A stretch of DNA of 31,048 nucleotides from contig JBHHZP010000029.1 in NCBI GenBank assembly GCA_046758085.1, positions 1 through 31,048 on the forward strand. The letters run 5' to 3'. This document shows, in pieces, positions 15,351-23,048 of this stretch. Positions within the stretch are counted from its first letter, which is position 1. Every line of letters begins with the position of its first letter. The stretch is from VRUB01 sp046758085 (lineage in GTDB: Bacteria > Pseudomonadota > Gammaproteobacteria > Acidiferrobacterales > SPGG2). Under the pieces are notes generated by a model that was not told where the DNA came from, ran no database searches, and worked only from the letters and a program-made list of their open reading frames with translations. A program made the translations under genes and the position numbers.

Positions 15351-16742
15351 TCAAAGCATGGGATGCTGTGTATGCCAGGAGGTGGCCTGCTCGTAGGCAT
15401 AGGCCACCCTCAGCACTCCGCCTTCATCAAAGGCGTGGCCGACAATCTGCATGCCCACCGGCAGGCCTTCGCCGGTAAAGCCGCATGGAATCGAGATAGC
15501 GGGCAGACTGATAAAGTCGAAGGGCAGTGTGTTGCGTGGCCGCAGTCCGACGTGCCCCGGCGGATCCTCTCCGATGCGGGTGGCCGCTACCGGCGCGGTG
15601 GGCATGACGACGGCGTCAAAGCCCGCCATCGCCCGCTGTGTCTCAACCGCCAGCAGGCGTCGCATCCGCTGCGCCTGCACGTACTGCACAGCGTTATAGA
15701 AGCTACCCAGCTCGAGGTTGGCGCGTAGCTCGTCACTGAACGCCTGCGGGCGCTCGCGAAGGTCAGCGGCGTGATAGGCAGCGGCTTCCACCGCGATCAT
15801 GAGCGAGCCCGCCGCGTAGGCCGCGTGCATATCGGGCAGCTTGATCGCTTCCACCGTGGCGTCAAGCTCACGCAACACCTCCAGTGCAGCTTCCACACCG
15901 GATACAATGTCGGTATCACACCCTGCAAAGAAAAACTCCCGTGCCACGCCGATCCGCGCGCCGCGCAGATCCTGTGCCAGTGATGCGACATAATCGGGCA
16001 CCGGCCGGTCCACGCATCCCGGGTCACGGGCATCGTAACCGGCGAGCACTTGCAGCAACAGCGCACAATCGCGCACGCTGCGCGTGATCGGGCCGACGTG
16101 ATCCAGCGACCAGGACAGCGGCAGTGCGCCGAACTTGCTGATGCGCCCGTAGGTAGGCTTCAGACCTACGATGCCGCAGCACGCCGCGGGTTGTCGAATC
16201 GACGCGCCGGTGTCGCTGCCCAGCGCCGCCATGCTGAGGCCGCCCGCGACCGCAGCGGCAGAGCCACCGCTCGAGCCGCCGGGGTGATAGGAAAGATTCC
16301 ACGGATTGTGGACCGCGCCATAGTGAGCGTTGTCGCTGGTGGTGCCGTAGGCGAGCTCATGCAAGTTGGTCTTACCGATAATGATCGCGCCTGCAGATTT
16401 CAACCGCTCGACCACGCTGGCATCGTAATCCGGTACCCAATCGGCAAATAACAGCGACCCGCACGTTGTGCGTACGCCATCGGTCGCAAACAGATCCTTG
16501 ACCGCGACCGGTATACCGTGCCACGGCCCGAGATACAGGCCCGCTCCAATGGCAGCCTCTGCCGCTGCCGCGGCAGCGCGGGCGTCTTGTTCCATCACGG
16601 TGATATAAGCGTTGAGACATTCGTTGTGTTGCGCGATGCGCGCGAGCACCGCCTCGGTCAGCGCCACCGGGGAGACCTCGCCGGCGGCCAGGCGCGGTGC
16701 CAGCTCGGCAACGCCAAGATCAGCAAGATTAGTCTGCGTCAT
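15351..16742 (-). CDS. Amidase-signature hydrolase
   Basis: This 463-residue amidase of the GatA/AtzE family hydrolyses a carboxamide to acid and ammonia. The Ser-cisSer-Lys triad is visible: Lys82 in P-V-A-V-K-D-L, the paired serines 157-158 in P-G-G-S-S-G-G-S, and the nucleophile Ser181 in S-D-T-G-A-S-I-R-Q-P. Length is typical. There is no signal peptide. The start overlaps the end of the small AtzG-like gene by 14 bp, so the two are translationally coupled. The nitrilase lies upstream on the same strand. It is not likely to be the housekeeping GatA because gatB is absent and the small partner is AtzG-like. A role in nitrile or amide breakdown fits the operon. Confidence 0.9.
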   Translation of the reverse strand: MTQTNLADLGVAELAPRLAAGEVSPVALTEAVLARIAQHNECLNAYITVMEQDARAAAAAAEAAIGAGLYLGPWHGIPVAVKDLFATDGVRTTCGSLLFADWVPDYDASVVERLKSAGAIIIGKTNLHELAYGTTSDNAHYGAVHNPWNLSYHPGGSSGGSAAAVAGGLSMAALGSDTGASIRQPAACCGIVGLKPTYGRISKFGALPLSWSLDHVGPITRSVRDCALLLQVLAGYDARDPGCVDRPVPDYVASLAQDLRGARIGVAREFFFAGCDTDIVSGVEAALEVLRELDATVEAIKLPDMHAAYAAGSLMIAVEAAAYHAADLRERPQAFSDELRANLELGSFYNAVQYVQAQRMRRLLAVETQRAMAGFDAVVMPTAPVAATRIGEDPPGHVGLRPRNTLPFDFISLPAISIPCGFTGEGLPVGMQIVGHAFDEGGVLRVAYAYEQATSWHTQHPML

Positions 16743-16947
16743 CTGCCTTCGGCTGGGTCACTGGCACGGCGTTCACCGCCGCCGGCTCGATGTCGCGCAG
16801 CCCTGCCTCCCAGTCCTTGATTATGCCGGCCGTGCGTAACATCGTAGGTAGGCGGCCACGGTAGTCCTGGATTTCGCGGTCACTCAATTGGCGCCCAAAT
16901 ACCACCTGCGCCATCTGTTGCAGCTCAGCAGTCGAGAATTGCTTCAT
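16729..16947 (-). CDS. AtzG-like (GatC-like) small amidase subunit
   Basis: This 72-residue acidic, helical protein has a GATCC Shine-Dalgarno region before M-K-Q-F-S-T-A-E-L-Q-Q-M-A. It matches the size and position of AtzG/DUF4089 proteins. These resemble GatC and wrap around amidase-signature enzymes to stabilise them, as in cyanuric acid breakdown. The end overlaps the amidase start, and it begins 36 bp after the nitrilase stop. The family assignment rests mainly on size, context and the central D-W-E segment, so it is less certain than the neighbours. Confidence 0.6.
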   Translation of the reverse strand: MKQFSTAELQQMAQVVFGRQLSDREIQDYRGRLPTMLRTAGIIKDWEAGLRDIEPAAVNAVPVTQPKADDAD

Positions 16948-16983
16948 GGGTCTTGTTGCTCCTCCTCCCGAAGGGACTGCCTG

Positions 16984-17958
16984 CTAGCCCTTGGTTCCAG
17001 CGGGGGGTGCGGGGCTTGCCATGGCCGCCGGGGTATCCTGGGTTACAGCCGGCATCGGCTGTTCGTTCACATGCAAGCGAAAAACGTCGGGGCGCGCGTA
17101 GTGGCCGACAACGTCGAAGTCATACTTGCCGCGCGCGATGTCGTCCATATCGAGCTCGGCGCTGAGTATGCACTCACTTTCATAGTTCGGGCCGGCGAGG
17201 ATTTCGCCGAGCGGACTGACGATCACGCTGCCGCCGCGCGACAGCACGGTGTCCGGCTCATCTTTCGGGATGGCGCCATAGCCCTCGGGAAAGTCACGCC
17301 GCCGCGCAAACTGATTGCACGACAGCACGAAGCAACGTCCCTCCAACGCCACATGCCGCATGGTCGGGATCCAGGTCTCGCGCCCGTCCGCGGTCGGCGC
17401 ACAGTAGAGCTGGATGCCCTTGGCATACATAGCCATGCGCAGCATGGGCATGTAGTTCTCCCAGCAGATAACGGCGCCGAGTTTGCCCAGCGGAGTGTCG
17501 AACACGGGCAAGGTGGATCCGTCACCGAAACCCCATATCAGCCGCTCCATGGCGGTTGGCATTAGCTTACGGTGCTTTCCCATAAACCTTCCGTCGGGAG
17601 CGAAGAACAGCACCGTGCAGTAGAGCGTGCCGCCGTCGCGCTCGATCACGCCGATCACCAGGTGGATCTTGCGCTCCTGCGCGATCTTCCCGAGCGCCTC
17701 GACGGCGACGCCCGGCACATCGACCGCGCTGTCGTAGTAACGGCGGAACTCTTCGCGTCCCTCCGGCGAGCGCATTCCCACACGCGCTCCGAAATCAAGT
17801 CCTTTCGGATAGGCGGATACAAACGCCTCGGGGAAAAGAACTAGCTGAGCCTTATCATGGGCTGCATCGGCTGCGAGGTCGCGCACCTTTGCAATCGTCC
17901 TCTTGCGGTCGAAGGTCACCGGAGCGGCCTGGACCACGGCAACGCGTGCGTGAGTCAT
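16984..17958 (-). CDS. Nitrilase
   Basis: This 324-residue carbon-nitrogen hydrolase has the catalytic triad Glu44 (L-F-P-E-A-F), Lys131 (K-H-R-K-L-M-P-T) and Cys165 (V-I-C-W-E-N-Y-M-P). The C-W-E-N-Y-M-P form and the R-x-x-W-G-F-G-D-G block are typical of true nitrilases (nitrile to acid plus ammonia) and unlike amidases of the superfamily. The last 20 residues are Ala/Pro-rich and probably flexible. It is cytoplasmic and usually forms spiral oligomers. It is the first gene of an operon with the AtzG-like protein and the amidase, so amides released by incomplete nitrile hydrolysis could be finished by the amidase. The natural nitrile cannot be inferred. Confidence 0.9.
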   Translation of the reverse strand: MTHARVAVVQAAPVTFDRKRTIAKVRDLAADAAHDKAQLVLFPEAFVSAYPKGLDFGARVGMRSPEGREEFRRYYDSAVDVPGVAVEALGKIAQERKIHLVIGVIERDGGTLYCTVLFFAPDGRFMGKHRKLMPTAMERLIWGFGDGSTLPVFDTPLGKLGAVICWENYMPMLRMAMYAKGIQLYCAPTADGRETWIPTMRHVALEGRCFVLSCNQFARRRDFPEGYGAIPKDEPDTVLSRGGSVIVSPLGEILAGPNYESECILSAELDMDDIARGKYDFDVVGHYARPDVFRLHVNEQPMPAVTQDTPAAMASPAPPAGTKG

Positions 17959-18058
17959 GCGTCTGTCCTCGATTTTGGTGCCCTTTAATCACTGTCAGAT
18001 TCGCCCTACCCGTAACCTGCACAGATGGGGCACTACTTAGCTGGTCGTCACGCCGTTG

Positions 18059-18754
18059 TTACCAGGGTATGATCGACCCATCGATGTTGAAGAAGGATCC
18101 CGTTTCGCGCAACGACACGCGGTCCAGAATCTGGCGCAAATGGGTTACGCTGTCTTCGGCGGCGAGCGATGCGCTCGGCCCGCCCATGTCGGTCCGCACC
18201 CAGCCGGGATGCAGCACCACGACAGTGATGCCGCGCTCCTTCAGGTCGTTCGCAGCACTTTTGACAACGGCGTTCAGCGCCGCCTTGGACGAGCGGTAGA
18301 TGTAGCTGCCTCCGGAGGTGTTGTCACCGATACTGCCCATGCGGCTGGAAATGCAAGCGATAGTTCTGCGCCGGCTCACCGCAACTGCAGCGACCAGCGC
18401 TTCCATCACCTTCATCGGCGCAATCACGTTAACCTTTAATGTCTCCAACCACCTACTCGTGTCGGTGTTCCCGAAATCGGCATCGCGTTGCCCGTAGATT
18501 CCGGCGTTATTGATCAGCAGATCGATGGGGGTGTCCGCCACCGTCTTTGCCAACATCCGAATCTGCTTTGCATCAGTTACATCCAGTCGATACACGCTTA
18601 CGCGATCAGATTCGGCGGCAAGCGCACTCAACTGTGTCGCTGCCCCGGGATCACGGCAACAAGCGAGAACGCGCCACCCCGCTGCAGCGTATTGGTGTGC
18701 GAACTCAAGCCCGAGACCGCGATTAGCGCCCGTGATCAATACCGTGTCGGTCAT
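18059..18754 (-). CDS. Short-chain dehydrogenase/reductase
   Basis: This NAD(P)-dependent oxidoreductase of the classical SDR family has a Rossmann fold and about 231 residues. T-G-A-N-R-G-L-G binds the cofactor, N-N-A-G is conserved, and the catalytic Ser and the Y-x-x-x-K motif (Y-I-Y-R-S-S-K) are present. P-G-W-V-R-T-D-M-G-G is typical of the C-factor-like subgroup. The frame is open up to GTG 18784, but the ATG at 18754, with AGG ten bases upstream, gives the usual N-terminus M-T-D-T-V-L-I-T-G. It is probably a single gene, since no neighbour is close on this strand. Substrate unknown. Confidence 0.85.
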   Translation of the reverse strand: MTDTVLITGANRGLGLEFAHQYAAAGWRVLACCRDPGAATQLSALAAESDRVSVYRLDVTDAKQIRMLAKTVADTPIDLLINNAGIYGQRDADFGNTDTSRWLETLKVNVIAPMKVMEALVAAVAVSRRRTIACISSRMGSIGDNTSGGSYIYRSSKAALNAVVKSAANDLKERGITVVVLHPGWVRTDMGGPSASLAAEDSVTHLRQILDRVSLRETGSFFNIDGSIIPW

Positions 18755-19064
18755 CTTTCCCATCCTGTATGCGAGCGACCGCACTATTATATCGGGTTCG
18801 CGGCGGTTAACACCGCATGGTCGCCGCGCCTCCAGCCTAAGCGCGAATCTGGAGTTTGCCCGCTCGCGCCAGTTGCTCGGGGCGGGAGGATGCGGCGGCT
18901 GGTAGAATGCCTGCTGGACTTCTACGCCCAGGAACTGACGAAGAGCTTTGACCGGCTATCGCGAAACCACAGCAATCGAGTCTCGACACGAGGCTTGCCT
19001 GCCTATACTTAGAAGAACCCGACCCGCGCAGAAGCGCCGGGTCTGGCTCTGGGCAAGTGAGTCC

Positions 19065-19835
19065 GTGAAAGGAATTCTATACAAGCTCTATGAGCGCAGG
19101 CTGCTGGCAGAAGTCGCCGGGCGGCCCATGCCGCAGCACCTGGGCTTGATCCAGGATGGGCACCGCCGCTACGCGCACACCAAGCGCCTGTCGGATCTCA
19201 CGGAAGGCTACAATCTTGGAGCCGCCAAGACCGAAAAGGTGTTGGCCTGGTGCGGGCAGCTCGGTATCCGGCAGATCACGCTGTGGTGGCTGTCTACCGA
19301 GAACCTCGCCCGCGACCCTGACGACGTAGCTGCAGTCCTCAACGTAATCGAGCAGAAGCTCGACGATTGGGTCCAGAGTGGGTTGAGCGAGCGGCTCGGG
19401 ATACAGATCCGGCCCATTGGCAAGCTCGATCTGCTCCCGGCTCACGCGGTTAAGGCGCTGCAGCGTGCCGAAGCGGCCACGCGCGATTTCCAGCAGGTTG
19501 TACTGAACATAGGGGTGGGTTACGGGGGACGGCAGGAGATCGTCGATGCGGTTAAAGGCTATCTTCAGGACAGCTTTGCACGCGGCCGTTCCGCGAAGGA
19601 TGTCCTCGGCAATTTTTCGCCCGACGTGGTCGACCAGTACCTCTACACGAATGGCCCTGACCCAGATCTCATCATTCGCACCTCGGGCGAGGTGCGCCTG
19701 TCTGGCTTCATGCTATGGCAAAGCGCATTCAGCGAGTATTATTTTTGCGACGTCTACTGGCCGGAGTTTCGCAAAATCGACTTTCTCCGGGCAATCCGCA
19801 GCTATCAGCAGCGCCAACGACGGTTCGGAAAGTAA
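19065..19835 (+). CDS. cis-prenyltransferase (undecaprenyl diphosphate synthase family)
   Basis: About 256 residues are encoded if translation starts at GTG 19065. The open frame extends back to 18948, but family members begin near V-K-G-I-L-Y-K-L-Y-E-R-R-L-L. The enzyme adds isopentenyl units in cis to a prenyl diphosphate, making lipid carriers for cell wall or shorter chains. The catalytic Asp is D31, but the usual M-D-G-N-x-R-W-A reads Q-D-G-H-R-R-Y-A. The second block, I-R-T-S-G-E-V-R-L-S-G-F-M-L-W-Q-S, keeps the diphosphate-binding Arg residues, followed by Y-Y-F-C-D-V-Y-W-P-E-F. The N-terminus resembles short-chain Z-prenyl synthases of actinobacteria more than E. coli UppS, so it may be a second, specialised enzyme. 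No cdsA or dxr is adjacent. Confidence 0.85.
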   Translation: MKGILYKLYERRLLAEVAGRPMPQHLGLIQDGHRRYAHTKRLSDLTEGYNLGAAKTEKVLAWCGQLGIRQITLWWLSTENLARDPDDVAAVLNVIEQKLDDWVQSGLSERLGIQIRPIGKLDLLPAHAVKALQRAEAATRDFQQVVLNIGVGYGGRQEIVDAVKGYLQDSFARGRSAKDVLGNFSPDVVDQYLYTNGPDPDLIIRTSGEVRLSGFMLWQSAFSEYYFCDVYWPEFRKIDFLRAIRSYQQRQRRFGK

Positions 19836-19853
19836 GCTCCTGTCTGCAACCCT

Positions 19854-19875
19854 AATATTTCACCAATATTTCACC
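19854..19875. repeat. 11-bp perfect tandem repeat
   Basis: AATATTTCACC occurs twice in a row (19854-19864 and 19865-19875), 18 bp after the prenyltransferase gene. It is followed by a CGCGGAG-rich stretch of a kind often seen as dispersed intergenic sequence. Confidence 0.9.
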
Positions 19876-20139
19876 GCGGAGCGCGCGGAGAGCGCAGAGA
19901 TCTGATAGCAAACAGCCTTGCTGCGGCCAGCGAAGTAGGTACATTCTAACAGTTTGTGGCCCTCGCTAAGGCGCCATTCACGAGTGTCTGGTTGTATGTT
20001 TTCTTGGCGATCCTTGCGCTATCTGCGCTGAATTCGTGTCATTTCCGGGTTAATTTGGCCTCCGGAGCTGCCGGCTCGCTGATTACGGCGCGGGCGTGTT
20101 AATTACTCAGAGCACTACCCTATTTTTCATTCGGAGCTC

Positions 20140-20350
20140 GCCAGTGTCAGCGAGACTGGTGAAGCCCTGCCGCGACCCCGGAATCAAGTCCCGCAAGGGG
20201 GCGCGGACAGTGAGGTCGGGCCCGAGCGCCGAGACAGGGAATGTCTTGTCGCGAGGCTCCGGGGCGCGGCGGAAACAGGCGACACCCTGGAGCCGGGTGC
20301 TGACGTCGGCGAGGTGCGGTGTGTAAACTATCTCGGGCTCCGCCCAGTAA
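20140..20350 (+). ncRNA. Structured-RNA-like block, possible group II intron fragment
   Basis: The 556-bp gap 19836-20391 has no convincing gene. Within it, 20140-20350 is GC-rich with consecutive short hairpins: CCCGCAAGGGGG near 20190, AGACA/TGTCT at 20232-20246, and CACCC/GGGTG at 20283-20299. The order (a G/C-rich hairpin, then GCGCCGAGAC, then a GACGTCGGCGAGGTGCGG-like segment) recalls domain I of bacterial group II introns. No reverse transcriptase and no domain V were found, so it would be a fragment. This is resemblance from memory, not a computed match. Confidence 0.3.
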
Positions 20351-20391
20351 CATAACTTTACGCAAACGCCAGGGTCGTCGTGCCGGCAGCG

Positions 20392-20940
20392 TTACGACTC
20401 CGATTTCTCTGCAACCGTATCGTAGGCCATACGCACGCGCCACCTTTCGCCCCGCTCCAGGTCATAGATATCGCACTCTGGATAGGGCCGGGAGTAGACG
20501 TGTAGGGTGACGGCTGGCTCATCGAACTGCTTGCAGTTCTCGACCGAGTGCAGATCCGCCGGTCCGTCGACATAACCGACGGTGCCATCGACCGGCGGCC
20601 CTGCTGGCGCCAGCACCAGCGGCTGCTCGGATACCAGCCGGTAGTTGACGAAACGCAATCTGCCGCGCTCGACCCGCGCCCAACAAAGCTCGCCTTCGTG
20701 CCCGTGGATGGGCGCTTTGTGCCCCGGCTCCCAACACAAAACCAGAATTTCGAAGGCCTCGCTCTTGTGTATGCCGTTGCGCGTATAGCGATCGGGGCGA
20801 TACCCCACATAGGGGTCGAGCGAAGCGGGTACTACCAGTGTTTGCTCAAGATAGGACTGCACCCCGGTACGATCAACACCATGCGCCGCCATCTCTTCGA
20901 GCGCGGTCACGAAGCTGGGCATTTCCACATATCTCGTCAT
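20392..20940 (-). CDS. Cysteine dioxygenase family protein
   Basis: This cupin enzyme of about 182 residues oxidises cysteine, or a related thiol such as 3-mercaptopropionate, to the sulfinate using Fe(II) and O2. The iron His pair lies in P-I-H-G-H-E-G-E-L-C-W, five residues before the Cys of the Cys-Tyr cofactor. The third His is in D-L-H-S-V-E-N. The second-shell His and Tyr appear in T-L-H-V-Y-S-R-P-Y, so the crosslink partner is present and cysteine oxidation is likely. The frame extends nine codons upstream to a TTG, and I chose ATG 20940. It is flanked by the structured intergenic block and the ankyrin gene, with no obvious partner. Confidence 0.9.
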   Translation of the reverse strand: MTRYVEMPSFVTALEEMAAHGVDRTGVQSYLEQTLVVPASLDPYVGYRPDRYTRNGIHKSEAFEILVLCWEPGHKAPIHGHEGELCWARVERGRLRFVNYRLVSEQPLVLAPAGPPVDGTVGYVDGPADLHSVENCKQFDEPAVTLHVYSRPYPECDIYDLERGERWRVRMAYDTVAEKSES

Positions 20941-21026
20941 TGTGGTCTGTTGGTCCTGCCGGATCAACCAGCGATGGCTTGCGCGCTACAAGGAACCGCT
21001 GCCGCGGATTTAGTCTGGTCGAGAAA

Positions 21027-21875
21027 TCACTGCGCCGTCCGTTCCGCCTCAAGCAGCAACTGTACCAAGTCTGCCCGACGCATCATGAGCGCAAAATACG
21101 ATGCAGTGTAGCCTTGGCCACCGCGCATATGCACATCTGCCCCACTGTCCAACAGCAGCTTGACCATATCCGCCTGGCCATTCACGACCGCACTCATTAG
21201 CGCGGTATTGCCCGCTGGCGTCTGCGCGTTCACGTCGGCGCCGTTTTCCAGCAAGATCTTCACGGCCTGGATGTGGCCTTCGCTCACGCCTAGCATCAGG
21301 GGCGTAATACCCTTCTTGTTGGCGGCATTGACATCTGCTCTGCCCTGCATGAGCTGGCGCACGATTTCGGGTTTCCCCGTGGCTGCTGCCCACATCAGGG
21401 GGGTGTAACCGAGATTGGTCTGTGCATTTGGATCGGCGCCGCGCTCGAGCAGAAGCTTCACCGCGCGGTGGGAACCGCCGACCGCCGCTTTCAACAGCGC
21501 TGTGACGCCTTTTTTGTTCCGGCGGCGCGGATCCGCTCCGGCATCCAGCAAGGTCAGTAACACAACTTCGTTGCTCGCAAAGGCAGCCGAGCATAATGCT
21601 GCGTTTCCGAAACTGTCGGTGGCGTTCACATCGGCACGCGCCTCCAGCAGCGCCGCTACCACCTCTGTGTTTGCGGGTTCCTTCGAGCCCGCCGCGACTA
21701 TCAACGCTGTGCGGCCCTCTTCGTCGCGCAGATCAACGTCGACCCCCTGGCGCAACAGTGCCTGTACCGCTCTTACATCCCCCTGGCGGGCAGCGTCGTG
21801 CAGTTCCTGCGCCCACGCGTTCGCGCCAATCCAAAACCAGATGAAACTAACAAGGAATAGAAATTTCTCTCGCAT
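21027..21875 (-). CDS. Secreted ankyrin-repeat protein
   Basis: About 282 residues are encoded. A signal peptide (L-F-L-V-S-F-I-W-F-W-I-G-A-N-A-W-A) is followed at once by the first ankyrin repeat, L-H-D-A-A-R-Q-G-D. About eight repeats fill the rest, with the usual G-x-T-A/P-L and L-L-x-x-G-A-D-V-N motifs, ending near the C-terminus. Ankyrin repeats are protein-binding scaffolds, and no catalytic domain is present. The start at 21875 is chosen because it gives a normal signal peptide; ATG 21893 is possible. Two further ankyrin genes of the same design lie at 27586-28584. The partner protein is unknown, and the likely location is the periplasm or outside the cell. Confidence 0.85.
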   Translation of the reverse strand: MREKFLFLVSFIWFWIGANAWAQELHDAARQGDVRAVQALLRQGVDVDLRDEEGRTALIVAAGSKEPANTEVVAALLEARADVNATDSFGNAALCSAAFASNEVVLLTLLDAGADPRRRNKKGVTALLKAAVGGSHRAVKLLLERGADPNAQTNLGYTPLMWAAATGKPEIVRQLMQGRADVNAANKKGITPLMLGVSEGHIQAVKILLENGADVNAQTPAGNTALMSAVVNGQADMVKLLLDSGADVHMRGGQGYTASYFALMMRRADLVQLLLEAERTAQ

Positions 21876-22073
21876 GGTCCGGGCCGTTACCATCGGGGCG
21901 AAGCGTTTCAGTCATAAACAGGTCTGCCTACTGGCGGCAAGGTCACACATCGTACAGGGTCAACCCGATCACGATTCCACTCGCAGCATACTAGAAAAAA
22001 CGCTCCACTATCAAACCAACCGTGCCGACCAGCAGCCAGAATTTCAAGACCCGCGTTCTGATTGTGCTCCTGC

Positions 22074-22102
22074 ACAAACCCGTCCGGGTGGCACGGGTTT
22101 GT
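22074..22102. repeat. Perfect 10-bp inverted repeat in a 444-bp gene-free region
   Basis: ACAAACCCGT and ACGGGTTTGT flank a nine-base loop. There is no T-run on either side, so it is not a standard terminator. The rest of the gap 21876-22319 shows no recognised gene. A minus-strand stretch encoding F-W-L-L-V-G-T-V-G-L-I-V-E-R-F-F and ending at an in-frame TAG is too short to call. Confidence 0.6.
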
Positions 22103-22319
22103 AGAGCCCGATAACACGTCACTGCCCGAAAGAATTCAGTTGATGGGCCGGTCCTTATCGATGGGAGCAACTGTTGTGCTGCGTTGGGCCCATGCATACG
22201 GTGCGCCCGTCTGCGCCGGATTCACGGCGCAAATTCTCGTCCGAGCCGGCGGGTCCGCGATCCAGGCCCAGCAAGCGCTTCTTAACCGCGGCTGCCCATA
22301 CCGTGATGGTTGAGGGACG

Positions 22320-23048
22320 ATGGGACTTGCTGGGCTAGCCCGCAAGGGAAAACTGTTTGCGCTCGGTGCCCCGCCCAACGGGCGGGGCCATCCCGCCATG
22401 GCCGGACTCCTTGGCCTCACGCTTGCATTACAGGGAATCTCGTTTGACCTCAAGGCCGGTGACCTCGATGTTTCCGTAACGGATCGTGAGGGGCGACCCA
22501 TCCAGTACGTGGTCGTGTCCGCGACCCCAATCCGCGGCACGAAAACAGCTTTGCCCAAACCGCGTGGCAAGCTCCCGATGGTAACTATCGCTCAGAAAAA
22601 CAAGGAGTTCGTGCCCTATGTCACTGCAATCCAGACAGGGACCGCAGTATCTTTTCCCAACGAAGACGACATTCTGCACAATGTCTATTCGTTCTCCAGG
22701 GCGAGGAAATTCGAGCTTCCGCTCTACAAAGACAAGCCGCCTGCCCCCGTCATATTCGACCAGCCGGGGGTAGTCGTGCTGGGTTGTAACATCCACGACT
22801 GGATGGTGGCGTATGTGTACGTGTTGGAAACTCCCTACTTTGCCACCACCGACAACAACGGCAGCGCCCGCTTAGAAGGGCTCGCACCAGGCGAGTATGC
22901 GCTGCAGGTGCAACACCCACGCAAGAGCAAGCGTGGCTCGTCGCCCCTGCGACGGATCCTGGTTAAGAAAACAAAAGCGGAGCATATCGAGTTCGTGCTC
23001 GCATTGAAACCCGAGTGGCGTCCAAAACGCGCTCCCGATTCGAACTGA
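22320..23048 (+). CDS. Exported cupredoxin-like copper protein
   Basis: This 242-residue protein belongs to the methylamine-utilisation/plastocyanin-like group found in gammaproteobacteria. A hydrophobic segment around residues 27-40 may be the signal peptide, and ATG 22398 is an alternative start. A carboxypeptidase-regulatory-like strand region (D-V-S-V-T-D-R-E-G-R-P-I) comes first. The cupredoxin part follows: P-N-E-D-D-I-L-H-N-V-Y-S-F-S and V-V-V-L-G-C-N-I-H-D-W-M. The candidate type 1 copper ligands are His120, Cys156, His159 and Met162. The gene overlaps the nucleotide cyclase gene by 34 bp, so it may sense or supply a redox or copper signal to it. That functional link is inference. Confidence 0.8.
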   Translation: MGLAGLARKGKLFALGAPPNGRGHPAMAGLLGLTLALQGISFDLKAGDLDVSVTDREGRPIQYVVVSATPIRGTKTALPKPRGKLPMVTIAQKNKEFVPYVTAIQTGTAVSFPNEDDILHNVYSFSRARKFELPLYKDKPPAPVIFDQPGVVVLGCNIHDWMVAYVYVLETPYFATTDNNGSARLEGLAPGEYALQVQHPRKSKRGSSPLRRILVKKTKAEHIEFVLALKPEWRPKRAPDSN

